Positions 1 to 8,680 are shown, counted from the first letter of the stretch. The stretch: 23,555 nucleotides of DNA from Phormidesmis priestleyi (GCA_003242115.1 QBMP01000002.1:4579-28133); one strand, 5' to 3'. A program made the numbers and translations. Notes: generated from the letters alone by a model not told the origin.

Positions 1-322
1 CGCTAAAGCGATGCCGCACGTAGTCATTCAGAGAATGGCCCCAAGGCATAATTTGCCTTAACCTCGGCCCAATAAAAACGAAGGTAAACACCGCCGCCGC
101 CGATCCCAAACAGTAGCCCAAAATAGCTGTGATGCCACCAAATGCCGATCCGGCCTCTGGCGGACTAAACAAAATCCAGGCACCCAGCGCCGAAGCAGTA
201 ATGGTTGCCAGAGCCATTTTGCCGCCCACCTGGTTACGGCTGACCATGTAATTTTCTAAAGCATGATGCGAATGCGCGGCATTCGAGCCCGTTGGGGGGG
301 CTGACGAATCAATATTGGACAT
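1..322 (-). CDS. SSS-family sodium/solute symporter, N-terminal part (candidate thiamine-precursor transporter)
   Basis: The first 107 residues of a membrane protein whose 3' end lies outside the window. After a short polar N-terminus (about 27 residues), the segment ENYMVSRNQVGGKMALATIT resembles the start of the sodium:solute symporter family (PutP/PanF-like), where a Tyr-x-x-(G/S)-R stretch precedes the first helices. Two hydrophobic segments follow, around residues 38-55 and 60-83, then the loop FIGPRLRQIMPWG, also typical. The ATG start is fixed by a strong GGAGGA Shine-Dalgarno seven bases upstream, directly abutting a TPP riboswitch. Family knowledge: an SSS member called ThiV has been predicted from TPP-riboswitch association to take up hydroxymethylpyrimidine. 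The inference here is uptake of thiamine or a precursor, driven by sodium. Substrate is not visible in the sequence. Confidence is high for the symporter family and moderate for the thiamine link. Confidence 0.75.
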   Translation of the reverse strand, partial: MSNIDSSAPPTGSNAAHSHHALENYMVSRNQVGGKMALATITASALGAWILFSPPEAGSAFGGITAILGYCLGSAAAVFTFVFIGPRLRQIMPWGHSLNDYVRHRFS

Positions 323-331
323 GGCTTTCCT

Positions 332-424
332 CCGCTGGCATTACCCAGACTCAGGTTCCAAGGGTATATTCTCAGCCTCCTCGCCAACGCCTTTGGCAAA
401 TGTATGGAGGCACCCCTAGCAATG
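332..424 (-). promoter_or_regulatory. TPP (thiamine pyrophosphate) riboswitch, THI element
   Basis: Read on the minus strand, the conserved THI-element blocks occur in order: GGGGTGCC, CTGAGA, ATACCCTTGGAACCTGA, CTGGGTAATGCCAGCGG. The P2 stem is CCTCC/GGAGG, the P3 arm contains GCCAA/TTGGC, and a P1 stem can form between TTGCT and AGCGG. The 3' strand of P1 runs straight into the GGAGGA Shine-Dalgarno of the symporter gene, which starts ten bases later. No separate terminator hairpin with a U-run lies between aptamer and gene. The likely mechanism is therefore translational: ligand-bound P1 would hide the ribosome site. The aptamer identification is very secure; the mechanism is inference. 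Confidence 0.95.
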
Positions 425-568
425 AATAGATTAAATACTATCACCTCACCTCGTGGAATGATAGAGAGTATTAATTTAGTTAATATTTCACTAAAAAAGG
501 TAGTAGCGCATCAAGGTAAAGCTCCCAAGCGCTGAAAATTCAATGAAATTCTGGCCAAGTTCCGCTCG

Positions 569-817
569 TTGGCTAGCGATCGCCCTCTTTTTAGGCCGCC
601 GCCACCAGGTATCACCGCATATGACCCCACCGATCTGAATGAAAATAAAGACTATTGGGGAATTGAGGCGATCGCACCCAGCACTTTCCCCGCTCCAACC
701 GCATGGCCCACCGTCGAGAACTACTTTGACATTTACCTCTATCCTATCAGCGCCGAATTCACCGTCGATTACATGCTCTTGACTGCCTATACTTGGGGCT
801 ACTTGTCAGCCAGATAA
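569..817 (+). pseudogene. Orphan reading frame of unknown function, possibly a broken gene
   Basis: An open frame of 82 residues with a TTG as its only early start and no clear ribosome site. I do not recognise the family. It is rich in aromatic residues and proline (for example DYWGIEAIAPSTFPAPTAWP and later ENYFDIYLYPISAEFTVDYM), which looks like real protein rather than random translation. The same frame is open upstream to position 536. In another frame an ATG at 543 encodes MKFWPSSARWLAIALFLG, which resembles a secretion signal, and then runs out of frame. One reading is a small exported protein broken by a frameshift near position 590. The stop is three bases from the end of the minus-strand remnant at 820-926. 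It could also be a chance open frame; confidence is low. Confidence 0.3.
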
Positions 818-819
818 GA

Positions 820-926
820 TCATTCGCTGACATTTTCAGAGTCGAACGAAGAGGCAAAGGTCTTTATCAGCCACTGGCGATTAAGCCGTCATTTTCTTGC
901 TGCGATCGCTCTAAAGCCTCCTTACA
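820..926 (-). pseudogene. Decayed gene fragment, copy 1 (C-terminal end of an unknown small protein)
   Basis: Just after the stop of the Uma2 gene at 922, the minus strand encodes KEALERSQQENDGLIA and then, one frame over, QWLIKTFASSFDSENVSE followed by a stop. The remnant at 3868-4020 encodes EEALRRSQSENDGAIAQWLMKAF without a break. My hand alignment gives about 70% identity over some 70 bases, with a single-base deletion in this copy exactly at the frame change. The conserved peptide across the break argues that this was once coding and is now frameshifted. The parent family is unknown to me. Confidence 0.5.
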
Positions 927-1500
927 GAATTGCGCCGACCTTCTCATAAAGAAACGCGATTGGGCAACGAAAATCTATACTCTCAAACTCTACGTGATCG
1001 CCCGTCCGGTAAATCTCCGTAGACCACAAATTCTCACTCTTCTTCAAAAATCGCTCTACCAACACCTGCTTTTGATGAATTAGCACATACTCCTCCAAAG
1101 AAGGAAGCGTCTTATAATCAGAAAACTTCTCACCTCTATCAAATGCCTCAGTGGAGTCTGAAAGTACCTCAATAATCAACTTAGGATACTGAATATAAGT
1201 ATCATTCGAGTCGCGATCCTTTTCATGACAGGTCACTGCGACATCAGGATAATAGAAGCCGTCACCCTCCAAAAACTTTACCTTGACATCATTCGCGTAA
1301 AAGTAGCAGTCTTCTACACCACGGAAATGATTAAAAAATAGCCCAGACACATTACCCACAATTGTAATGTGGGACTTTTTCGCCCCGGCCATTGCAAAAA
1401 CTAAGCCCTGTCTATACTCATGCTTAATCGTACTTTCACGCTCAAGCGCGAGATACTCTTCTGGAGTGAAGTAAGGCCCTCTGCTTTTACTGGCGATCAT
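922..1500 (-). CDS. Uma2-family putative PD-(D/E)XK endonuclease (DUF820), copy 1
   Basis: A 192-residue protein of the Uma2 family, restriction-endonuclease-fold proteins hugely expanded in cyanobacteria with mostly unknown targets. Visible family landmarks are the N-terminal FTPEEYLALE helix, IKHEYRQGLVFAMAGA, the YYPDVAVTC strand with the first acidic catalytic residue (D86), the PKLIIEVLSDST strand with E111, then FDRGEKFSDYK (K125) and SLEEYVLIHQ. All expected active-site acids are present, so it looks intact. Length is normal. It starts at ATG 1500 in the same MIAS context as its paralogue at 2108-2680, about 60% similar by eye. It is last of four same-strand genes (gap 33 bases to the gene upstream). 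Family assignment is secure; function beyond putative nuclease is not known. Confidence 0.9.
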   Translation of the reverse strand: MIASKSRGPYFTPEEYLALERESTIKHEYRQGLVFAMAGAKKSHITIVGNVSGLFFNHFRGVEDCYFYANDVKVKFLEGDGFYYPDVAVTCHEKDRDSNDTYIQYPKLIIEVLSDSTEAFDRGEKFSDYKTLPSLEEYVLIHQKQVLVERFLKKSENLWSTEIYRTGDHVEFESIDFRCPIAFLYEKVGAIL

Positions 1501-1533
1501 AAATTTGAGGCTCCCATCCTAACAGTCGCAACA

Positions 1534-2031
1534 TCATTCTTCCACGCCACAGATCGCACCCAAAGCCTCAGCATACTTTGCCAAATCCGAACGCAGCGCG
1601 TCCAACTCACCCCGCGCCGTCATCTCTTTATCCCAAGCTCGCTCGTGCGCTTGCGGACTTACTCCATCTATCTTCTGTTCTTCCCACTCCTGCAAAAGTG
1701 GATGCCATTTTGACAGGAAGGGGCGGAGGCCATTGTTGAGAACAGCGATCGCAATTCCCCCAACGGAATCATGCGACGCCCCCACACCCGGCCCTGCCTT
1801 CCGCAAAATCTGCCGCGTCGAGCCAAATAAGCTATACAGCGAATTCATCGCCTCGCGCACCAACCCCTTCTGTGGATTCAAGCTCTGCACCGCCACCCGT
1901 GTCACCAGTTCTACGTACAGCTCCCAAGCCGCATCCCGCTCCGTAGAATCTGGCTCCATTTCCACACCGCCAATACCAAATGGCAGGCTAAGCGTTACTT
2001 TCTTCAGCACAACGGGACTAGATTTCGGCAT
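1534..2031 (-). CDS. Conserved protein of unknown function, 165 residues
   Basis: I recognise the sequence pattern as a family seen in many cyanobacteria and actinobacteria but know no function or name for it. Landmarks are a short N-terminal strand region (VTLSLPFGIGGVEMEPD), then a largely helical body: AWELYVELVTRVAVQ, GLVREAMNSLYSLFGSTRQI, then GIAIAVLNNGLRPFLSKWHP, and a C-terminal helix ending AEALGAICGVEE. No catalytic motif, signal peptide or membrane segment is visible. I start it at ATG 2031 because a TTG 18 bases upstream (2049) adds only MSLLGT; neither has a good Shine-Dalgarno. It lies between two Uma2 genes (33 and 76 bases away) downstream of a TIR protein, so it may be part of the same accessory cassette, but that is inference from position. 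Confidence 0.75.
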   Translation of the reverse strand: MPKSSPVVLKKVTLSLPFGIGGVEMEPDSTERDAAWELYVELVTRVAVQSLNPQKGLVREAMNSLYSLFGSTRQILRKAGPGVGASHDSVGGIAIAVLNNGLRPFLSKWHPLLQEWEEQKIDGVSPQAHERAWDKEMTARGELDALRSDLAKYAEALGAICGVEE

Positions 2032-2107
2032 AGTACCAAGCAAACTCAACTGATTTGCTTTGATTATAAAACGATCGCGCTAACACCCCTTCTCCATTGC
2101 TAAAGTA

Positions 2108-2680
2108 TTAAAGGTTATCAACGTTCTCATACAGGTACTCAATCGGACAGACTAAACGAATGCTCGAAAATTCAACGTGATCACCCGACTCATAGGTCTG
2201 TGAAACCCAAAGATTATCAGATTTCTTTAGGAACCGCTCTACACACACCTTCTTCTGGTGAACCAGTACGTACTCTTCAAATTCTAGAATTGTTTTATAG
2301 TCCTCAAACTTTGCATTTCGATCAAACTCGGCTGTCGATTTAGATAAAACTTCTACAATCAGCTTCGGATGCAGAATATAGTCTTTTCCAGCAGTCCCTT
2401 TCTCTTCATTACAAGTCACCGACTGGTCTGGATAATAGAATAAGCCTATTTCTGGCAAACGAACTTTCATATCCCCCGAATGCGAAATGCAGATGGATCC
2501 TCGCAAGTGAGATACAAACAACGCCGTCAAGTTATCACTAATGACGTTATGTACTCTGGTCGCACCAGCCATCGCAACCGCTTGTCCTTGTATGTACTCG
2601 TGCTTAATTTTGCTGTCGCGCTCAAGCTCTAGATAATTCTCTGGCGTCAGATAAGTCCCGCGAGTTCTACTAGCAATCAT
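2108..2680 (-). CDS. Uma2-family putative PD-(D/E)XK endonuclease (DUF820), copy 2
   Basis: A 190-residue Uma2 protein, paralogous to the one at 922-1500. It shows LTPENYLELE, IKHEYIQGQAVAMAGA, YYPDQSVTC (D85), PKLIVEVLSKST (E110), FDRNAKFEDYK (K124) and EFEEYVLVHQ, so the nuclease-fold core is complete. The start is ATG 2680 rather than the longer in-frame start at 2707: an AGGAGGA ribosome site lies about nine bases upstream, and the MIAS N-terminus then matches the paralogue exactly. The two copies have diverged mainly in the 40-100 region, as expected if specificity differs. The gap to the upstream TIR-GUN4 gene is about 106 bases. Biological role of the family is unproven. Confidence 0.9.
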   Translation of the reverse strand: MIASRTRGTYLTPENYLELERDSKIKHEYIQGQAVAMAGATRVHNVISDNLTALFVSHLRGSICISHSGDMKVRLPEIGLFYYPDQSVTCNEEKGTAGKDYILHPKLIVEVLSKSTAEFDRNAKFEDYKTILEFEEYVLVHQKKVCVERFLKKSDNLWVSQTYESGDHVEFSSIRLVCPIEYLYENVDNL

Positions 2681-2786
2681 CAGCCCAGTCCTCCTAATTC
2701 TTCTCATTTAAAGGTTTTCGCTAGCTGTAGATTTCTATTGCATGAAAACAACCTTGTAAAAATATATTCACATAAGACTGAACCAC

Positions 2787-3743
2787 CTACAGATTACAGC
2801 TCTCAAGTCTGAATGCGAGGGCTGAGAAACGTGTGCTTCTCAGCCCTCGCCGACGCCCCGGCATGTCTCTCCCAATGTACAAACCAAAACGCGGAAAGTG
2901 GCCCTTCAAAGAAGAATTATCGGAAATCACGTTTACCCACTTATCCTTCACTTTCCAACCATTTTCTTCGCATAGCTTGGTGAATGCCTCACGATTATGA
3001 CAACCATCTAGAACACCACCGCATTCCCGATACATCTCTTTTTGTACGCTAAAGCCAAAACGACTATTGCTGTGCTTTACCCATAGCCCATCTATTACCT
3101 TTAACGCTTCACAAGGAAAATTTTTCAGTTCTTCCGCCGTAAAGAATGGTTCCTCAACTTTCCCTGCCTCGACGATCATTAGTTGATGAGTTTCATCATC
3201 TGCTTTTTCCCAATCTTCAATTTTCAAGTAGCGCTCCAAATTTGTATAGAGAGAATCTATTATCGGTTTAACTACAATGTCTGGCGCTGGATTTCCGTTG
3301 GAAGGACTGAGAGGTTTTGGTTTTGGCCTTCGGCCTGTGATTCCCCATTCCAATCGAGATAAAGCTCGCTCATCTTCAATGCCGTTTTGAAACGATACTG
3401 CGTGAAACTCTGATAAAAATAATAGACTCTCTGGAATAGCCGAGACACCAGGGAGCAAAAACGGAATGATCGGGATCTTTCGCTTTACACACTGAGTGAT
3501 AGATATCTTCAACTCTAGAGCTTGCCAATTACTTAATTCATCAGAGCCAATACAAATAGCCGCAGTCTTTACCTGACCGATAGCCTGCTGTAATGCTTCT
3601 TGGAACGCAGCACCGGGAGGAATTTCTTCCTCGTCCAGCCAGGGAGCAAGTCCTCTTTCTTTCAACTCTTGATAGATTTTCCGGATTATTGGCTTATCTA
3701 CTTTGCGGTGCGCTAAGAAAACATCGAAATCCCGGTCTGTCAT
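2787..3743 (-). CDS. TIR domain fused to GUN4 tetrapyrrole-binding domain
   Basis: A 318-residue, apparently soluble two-domain protein. Residues about 5-135 are a TIR domain: FDVFLAHRKVDK, LKERGLAPWLDEEEIPPG, and SDELSNWQALELK, where E77 sits at the place of the catalytic glutamate of NAD-cleaving TIR enzymes. A Pro/Lys-rich linker (138-155) leads to a GUN4 domain, about 163-318: LERYLKIEDWEKADDET, FPCEALKVIDGLWVKHSNSR, FGFSVQKEMY, the GHFP motif and the end motif SALAFRLESCNL. GUN4 domains bind porphyrins and, in the stand-alone protein, stimulate Mg-chelatase. TIR domains in bacteria commonly cleave NAD+ or make signalling nucleotides in defence. The combination suggests a porphyrin- or stress-controlled NADase, which is inference. 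GGAG lies five bases before the ATG. It heads the minus-strand group with the Uma2 genes. Confidence 0.9.
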   Translation of the reverse strand: MTDRDFDVFLAHRKVDKPIIRKIYQELKERGLAPWLDEEEIPPGAAFQEALQQAIGQVKTAAICIGSDELSNWQALELKISITQCVKRKIPIIPFLLPGVSAIPESLLFLSEFHAVSFQNGIEDERALSRLEWGITGRRPKPKPLSPSNGNPAPDIVVKPIIDSLYTNLERYLKIEDWEKADDETHQLMIVEAGKVEEPFFTAEELKNFPCEALKVIDGLWVKHSNSRFGFSVQKEMYRECGGVLDGCHNREAFTKLCEENGWKVKDKWVNVISDNSSLKGHFPRFGLYIGRDMPGRRRGLRSTRFSALAFRLESCNL

Positions 3744-3867
3744 CTACTCCGTTCCGTACTCTATTAATTGAGTTTTTTATTCTTCCACATAGTCTACCAA
3801 CTACAGACAGCTATAACTTAAAAGGCAGGTCTTCCAAGTTTTACTAGCAACAGTCAGATCAGACTCA

Positions 3868-4020
3868 TTACCTTTCTTCTTCTGACTTAAAAGCCTTCAT
3901 CAGCCATTGCGCGATCGCCCCATCATTTTCGCTTTGTGATCGCCTCAAAGCCTCCTCAACCACATTTATCGCTAGCCCCAGCCGCACCGCAGAAAGCCGT
4001 ATCTGCCCGCTCCGCTCGTG
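3868..4020 (-). pseudogene. Decayed gene fragment, copy 2 (homologous to 820-926)
   Basis: An open minus-strand stretch without ATG, ending in EEALRRSQSENDGAIAQWLM then KAFKSEEER and a stop. It aligns with the fragment at 820-926, with most base changes leaving the peptide conserved. In-frame GTG codons at 3987 and 3963 could start a 39- or 31-residue peptide, but no ribosome site precedes them. An ATG in a different frame at 4024 (MTRAERAD) suggests a frameshift upstream. I read it as the C-terminal relic of a small gene. The family is not recognised. Confidence 0.45.
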
Positions 4021-4097
4021 TCATCACCCATTGCAAAAGCAATCACCGTAAGGCCAGCACTCGCCCAGTTCGCCTTCTTTCTAGTTTACAACCCTGT

Positions 4098-4131
4098 AAA
4101 AGACAAAGCCCCCCAGCAATGCTGAGAGGCT
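4098..4131 (-). terminator. Rho-independent terminator of psaA-psaB
   Basis: On the minus strand, about 30 bases after the psaB stop, AGCCTCTCAGC pairs with GCTGGGGGGCT (eleven pairs including two or three G-U) around a three-base ATT loop, followed by TTGTCTTTT. The position, stem length and T-rich tail make this a convincing operon terminator. Confidence 0.85.
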
Positions 4132-4161
4132 CCATTCTATTCACCTAATGTCTTAACCTAG

Positions 4162-6381
4162 CTAGCCAAATCGACTAGATGTAGAAGCAATCAGGAAGGC
4201 CGCGTAAGTCAGAATGTATCCCACCGTAAAGTGAGCCAAACCAATCAAACGACCCTGAACGATAGACATTGCTACCGGCTTGTCCTTCCAGCGAACGAGG
4301 TTGGCCAAAGGCGTGCGCTCATGAGCCCAAACAATGGTCTCAATCAGCTCTTGCCAATAACCGCGCCAAGCGATCAAGAACATAAACCCAGTCGCCCAAA
4401 CGAGGTGCCCAAAGAGGAACATCCAAGCCCAAACTGCGAGATTGTTCATCCCGTATGGGTTATAGCCATTGATCAGCTGAGAAGAGTTCAGCCAGAGATA
4501 GTCGCGCAGCCAGCCCATGAGATAGTTCGAGTTCTCATTGAACTGAGCCACGTTACCGCTCCAGATTGCCAAATGCTTCCAGTGCCAGTAAAAGGTCACC
4601 CAGCCAATCGTGTTCAGCATCCAGAACATCGCTAGGTAGAACGAATCCCACGCAGAGATGTCACAGGTGCCGCCCCGACCAGGGCCATCGCAAGGGAAGC
4701 TAAAGCCAAAGTCCTTTTTGTCGGGCATGAGCTTAGAGCCCCGGCCATCCAACGCACCCTTGACCAAGATCAAAGTGGTGGTATGAAGACCGAGTGCGAT
4801 CGCATGGTGCACTAAAAAGTCACCCGGCCCAATCGCCAAGAACAAGGAGTTGCTGCCGCTGTTAATTGCATCCAACCAACCTGGCAACCAAATGCCGCTA
4901 GCCGCAGCGTTAGCCACACTATCAGGGTTAGAAAGCAGCGTATCGAAGCCGTAAAGCGCCTTGCCAGAAGCGGCCTGCACAAACTGTGCAAACACAGGCT
5001 CAACCAGGATCTGCTTCTCAGGCGTACCAAAGGCAACCACTACGTCGTTGTGGACGTAGATGCCCAGGGTATGGAAACCGAGGAACAGGGAAACCCAGCT
5101 CAGGTGCGAGATAATCGCTTCTTTATGGTCAAGTACGCGAGCCAACACGTTGTTCTCATTTGCCGCAGGGTCGTAATCTCTGATTAAGAAGATAGCCCCG
5201 TGAGCGAACGCTCCCACCATGATGAATCCAGCAATGTACTGGTGGTGAGTGTATAGCGCAGCCGTCGTTGTGAAATCCTTAGCCATGAAAGCGTAAGGAG
5301 GCAGCGCATACATGTGCTGTGCAACCAGAGACGTAATGACGCCTAAAGAAGCCAGCGCCAAAGCGAGCTGAAAGTGTAGCGAGTTGTTGATCGTGTCGTA
5401 AAGACCTTTGTGACCAGCACCCAACGCGCCGCCAAAAGGAGTGCCCTCAGGTGGACGGTGAGTTGCCAGAATCTCTTTGATGCTGTGGCCAATACCGAAG
5501 TTCGTCCGGTACATGTGGCCCGCAATGATGAAGATCACGGCGATCGCCAAATGGTGATGCGCCATATCCGTCAGCCACAGAGACTCTGTTTGAGGGTGGA
5601 AGCCACCCAAGAAAGTCAGAATCGCCGTGCCTGCCCCTTGCGAGGTGCCAAATATATGACTGCCCGTGTCTGGATTTTGCGCATAAGCGCCCCAATCGAG
5701 CGTGAAGAAAGGCTTCAAACCCGCCGGATGAGGCTTCATCGACATCAGGTTGCTCCAGCCGACATGCACACCGCGAGACTCAGGAATCGCGACGTGAACC
5801 AGGTGACCAGTCCAAGCCAAAGAGCTGACGCCAAACAAACCAGCCAAGTGGTGGTTGAGGCGAGATTCAGCATTCTTGAACCAAGACAGGCTAGGCCGGA
5901 ACTTGGGCTGAAGGTGCAGCCAGCCCGCAAACAGCATCACGGCTGCTAGGGCTAACAGGCCAACCGCGCCAGTATACAAATCACCATTGGTGCGCATCCC
6001 GATGGTATACCACCAGTGATAGACCCCTGAATAGGCGATGTTAACTGGGCTGCTAGCGCCAGCTTGGGTGAATGCATCCACCGCAGGCTGACCAAAGTGA
6101 GGATCCCAAATCGCGTGAGCGATTGGTTTCACATTGAGCGGATCTTGTGTCCACTGGGGAAAGTTGCCTTGCCAAGCGACATGGAACAGGTTGCCAGAAG
6201 TCCAGAGGAAAATGATTGCCAAGTGACCGAAGTGAGAAGCAAAAATCTTTTGGTAAAGATTCTCCTCTGTCATCCCGTCATGGGTTTCAAAATCGTGAGC
6301 TGTGGCAATTCCGTACCAGATCCGACGAGTAGTCGGGTCTTGTGCTAGCGCTTGGCTAAATTTTGGGAATTTAGTTGCCAT
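4162..6381 (-). CDS. psaB: Photosystem I P700 apoprotein A2 (PsaB)
   Basis: Full-length PsaB, 739 residues, the second half of the photosystem I core heterodimer in the thylakoid membrane. With PsaA it holds P700, the electron-transfer chlorophylls, phylloquinones, the 4Fe-4S cluster FX and much of the core antenna. It begins [16 protein letters not shown] and has the expected eleven-helix pattern. The FX loop [12 protein letters not shown] supplies ligands C564 and C573, and H659 in LFGHLVWA is the expected P700 axial ligand. The C-terminus [19 protein letters not shown] is intact. It follows psaA by 25 bases in the classic operon order; a GGAGGA site lies 14 bases before the ATG, rather far, so translation may be coupled to psaA. 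A strong terminator follows. No unusual residues noted. Assignment is certain. Confidence 0.99.
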   Translation of the reverse strand: MATKFPKFSQALAQDPTTRRIWYGIATAHDFETHDGMTEENLYQKIFASHFGHLAIIFLWTSGNLFHVAWQGNFPQWTQDPLNVKPIAHAIWDPHFGQPAVDAFTQAGASSPVNIAYSGVYHWWYTIGMRTNGDLYTGAVGLLALAAVMLFAGWLHLQPKFRPSLSWFKNAESRLNHHLAGLFGVSSLAWTGHLVHVAIPESRGVHVGWSNLMSMKPHPAGLKPFFTLDWGAYAQNPDTGSHIFGTSQGAGTAILTFLGGFHPQTESLWLTDMAHHHLAIAVIFIIAGHMYRTNFGIGHSIKEILATHRPPEGTPFGGALGAGHKGLYDTINNSLHFQLALALASLGVITSLVAQHMYALPPYAFMAKDFTTTAALYTHHQYIAGFIMVGAFAHGAIFLIRDYDPAANENNVLARVLDHKEAIISHLSWVSLFLGFHTLGIYVHNDVVVAFGTPEKQILVEPVFAQFVQAASGKALYGFDTLLSNPDSVANAAASGIWLPGWLDAINSGSNSLFLAIGPGDFLVHHAIALGLHTTTLILVKGALDGRGSKLMPDKKDFGFSFPCDGPGRGGTCDISAWDSFYLAMFWMLNTIGWVTFYWHWKHLAIWSGNVAQFNENSNYLMGWLRDYLWLNSSQLINGYNPYGMNNLAVWAWMFLFGHLVWATGFMFLIAWRGYWQELIETIVWAHERTPLANLVRWKDKPVAMSIVQGRLIGLAHFTVGYILTYAAFLIASTSSRFG

Positions 6382-6406
6382 ACGTTTTATAAGTCCTCCG
6401 CGCTCC

Positions 6407-8680
6407 TTAACCTACTGATATCATTCGAGCCAAGAAGAACGCCCATGTAGTAGCGATTCCTCCTAGGAGGTAGTGAGCTACGCCCACAGCTCGACCCTGA
6501 GTGATGCTCAGAGCGCGAGGCTGAATAGCCGGAGCCACTTTCAGCTTGTTATGAGCCCAAACAATAGACTCAATTAGCTCCTGCCAGTAGCCACGGCCAC
6601 TAAACAAGAACATGAGGCTGAAGGCCCAGATAAAGTGAGCACCCAAGAACATCAAGCCGTAAGCCGACAGAGCCGAACCGTAGGTATTGATGACCTGAGA
6701 AGCTTGCGCCCACAGGAAGTCGCGCAGCCAACCGTTAATGGTGATTGCACCAGCCGCAAAGTTGCCGCCGGTAATGTGAGAAACAGTGCCGTTATCGGAC
6801 ACCGTGCCCCATACATCTGACTGCATCTTCCAACTGAAGTGGAAAATCACAATCGAGATCGAGTTGTACATCCAGAACAAGCCCAGGAATACGTGATCCC
6901 AAGCTGATACTTGGCAGGTGCCGCCACGACCGGGGCCGTCGCAAGGGAAGCGGAAGCCCAGCTCACTCTTGTCAGGAACAAGGCGAGAGCTACGAGCGTA
7001 CAGCACACCCTTAAGCAGGATAAGTACGGTTACATGAATGGTGAACGCGTGAATGTGATGAACCATGAAGTCAGCGGTGCCCAGCGTAATGGGCATCATG
7101 GCCACTTTGCCACCAACTGCTACGACGCCACCGCCGAATGCGTAGCTAGCCGGAGCTAGCGCGTTGGGCGCAGTGCCAGAGACTGAGGCTGCCGCTGTGT
7201 GCAAGCCTTGAATCCACTGAGCAAAAATGGGCTGAAGCTGAATCGCCGTATCTGAGAACATGTCTTGGGGGCGACCCAACGCTTGCATGGTGTCGTTGTG
7301 AATGTATAGACCAAAGCTATGGAAGCCGAGGAAAATACAAACCCAGTTAAGGTGAGAGATGATAGCGTCACGAACTCTGAGCGTACGGTCGAGCACGTTG
7401 TTGACATGCTTAGCCGGGTCGTAATCGCGAATGAGTGCTATCGCGCCGTGCGCTCCAGCCCCGACAATAATGAATCCACCGATCCACATATGGTGAGTGA
7501 ATAGCGACACTTGGGTCGCGTAGTCAGTTGCCAAGTACGGATACGGAGGCATGGCGTACATGTGCTGCGCCACGATAATAGTCAACGAACCCAACAGCGC
7601 GAGGTTAATCGCTAGCTGAGCGTGCCATGACTGAATTAGGAACTCATACATGCCGACGTGGCCTTCACCGCCAAACAAAAGCGGATCGCCTTTGTGTCCG
7701 TCCAAAATTTGCTTGATGCTATGGCCGATTCCCCAGTTGGTGCGGTACATGTGGCCCGCGACCAGAAAGAGGACAGCGATCGCCAAATGATGGTGAGCCG
7801 AATCAGACAGCCATAAACCACCTGTCACCGGATTCAAACCACCGTTGAAGGTGAGGAAATCCGAGTAAGTCGCCCAGTTAAACGTGAAGAAAGGCTTCAA
7901 ACCTTGCGCAAAGCTAGGAAACAGCTCTGCCATAAAAGCCTTATCAAACAAGAACTCATGAGGCAGTGGAATGTCTTGAGGGGCAACCCCCGCATCCAAC
8001 AGCTTGTTGATAGGCACAGCAACGTGAATTTGATGACCTGCCCAACCTAGAGAACCCAAGCCTAATAGACCAGCTAAGTGGTGGTTTAGCATGGACTCCA
8101 CATTCTGAAACCACTCCAATTTAGGAGCAGCCTTGTGGTAATGAAACCAACCAGCGAATAACATCAGAGCAGCCATGACCAAGCCGCCGATGGCAGTGGC
8201 ATATAGCTGAGTAGTGTTAGTAATACCAGAAGCACGCCACAGCTGAAACAGACCAGACGTGATTTGAATGCCGTGGAAGCCGCCACCGACGTCGGCGTTC
8301 AAGATCTCTTGACCAAACACTGGCCAAACAACTTGAGCACTGGGTTTAACAGCCAATGGGTTGGCCATCCAACCCTCATAGTTGGAAAAACGAGCGCCAT
8401 GAAAGTACATGCCACTCAGCCAGATGAACACGACAGCCAAGTGACCGAAGTGAGCGCTAAAAATTTTGCGTGAAATATCTTCTAGGTCACTGGTGTGACT
8501 GTCGAAGTCGTGAGCGTCAGCGTGAAGGTTCCAAATCCAAGTGGTAGTTTTGGGTCCCCGAGCCAGTGTCCGGTCAAAATGACCTGGCTTGGCCCACTTC
8601 TCAAACGAAGTGGGGGTCGGGTTCCTATCAACCACTACTTTGGCCTTGGTGGCCTCCCGCTCGCGCGGGGTAGTTGTCAT
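6407..8680 (-). CDS. psaA: Photosystem I P700 apoprotein A1 (PsaA)
   Basis: Full-length PsaA, 757 residues, partner of PsaB in the photosystem I reaction centre. Start chosen at ATG 8680 ([20 protein letters not shown]), the normal N-terminus, with a GAGGAG ribosome site seven bases upstream. The frame is open for 41 more codons to an ATG at 8803, but that segment is basic, unlike any PsaA, and lies in the leader. Landmarks: [20 protein letters not shown] near the N-terminus, many antenna histidines, the FX loop [12 protein letters not shown] with C580 and C589, H682 in GAHFIWAF as the P700 ligand, and a last helix near [17 protein letters not shown]. First gene of the psaAB operon; a TATAAT box lies about 145 bases upstream, giving a long leader. 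Assignment is certain. Confidence 0.99.
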   Translation of the reverse strand: MTTTPREREATKAKVVVDRNPTPTSFEKWAKPGHFDRTLARGPKTTTWIWNLHADAHDFDSHTSDLEDISRKIFSAHFGHLAVVFIWLSGMYFHGARFSNYEGWMANPLAVKPSAQVVWPVFGQEILNADVGGGFHGIQITSGLFQLWRASGITNTTQLYATAIGGLVMAALMLFAGWFHYHKAAPKLEWFQNVESMLNHHLAGLLGLGSLGWAGHQIHVAVPINKLLDAGVAPQDIPLPHEFLFDKAFMAELFPSFAQGLKPFFTFNWATYSDFLTFNGGLNPVTGGLWLSDSAHHHLAIAVLFLVAGHMYRTNWGIGHSIKQILDGHKGDPLLFGGEGHVGMYEFLIQSWHAQLAINLALLGSLTIIVAQHMYAMPPYPYLATDYATQVSLFTHHMWIGGFIIVGAGAHGAIALIRDYDPAKHVNNVLDRTLRVRDAIISHLNWVCIFLGFHSFGLYIHNDTMQALGRPQDMFSDTAIQLQPIFAQWIQGLHTAAASVSGTAPNALAPASYAFGGGVVAVGGKVAMMPITLGTADFMVHHIHAFTIHVTVLILLKGVLYARSSRLVPDKSELGFRFPCDGPGRGGTCQVSAWDHVFLGLFWMYNSISIVIFHFSWKMQSDVWGTVSDNGTVSHITGGNFAAGAITINGWLRDFLWAQASQVINTYGSALSAYGLMFLGAHFIWAFSLMFLFSGRGYWQELIESIVWAHNKLKVAPAIQPRALSITQGRAVGVAHYLLGGIATTWAFFLARMISVG

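Noticed and set aside
3744..3800. Promoter for the TIR-GUN4 gene
   Set aside because: Several AT-rich hexamers, but no -35/-10 pair with 16-18 base spacing good enough to report.
5410..5949. Long frames antisense to psaA, psaB and sir (for example 5410-5949 and 21076-21615)
   Set aside because: Shadow frames of strongly biased coding sequence; the translations look like antisense of conserved membrane or enzyme sequence and have no family motifs.
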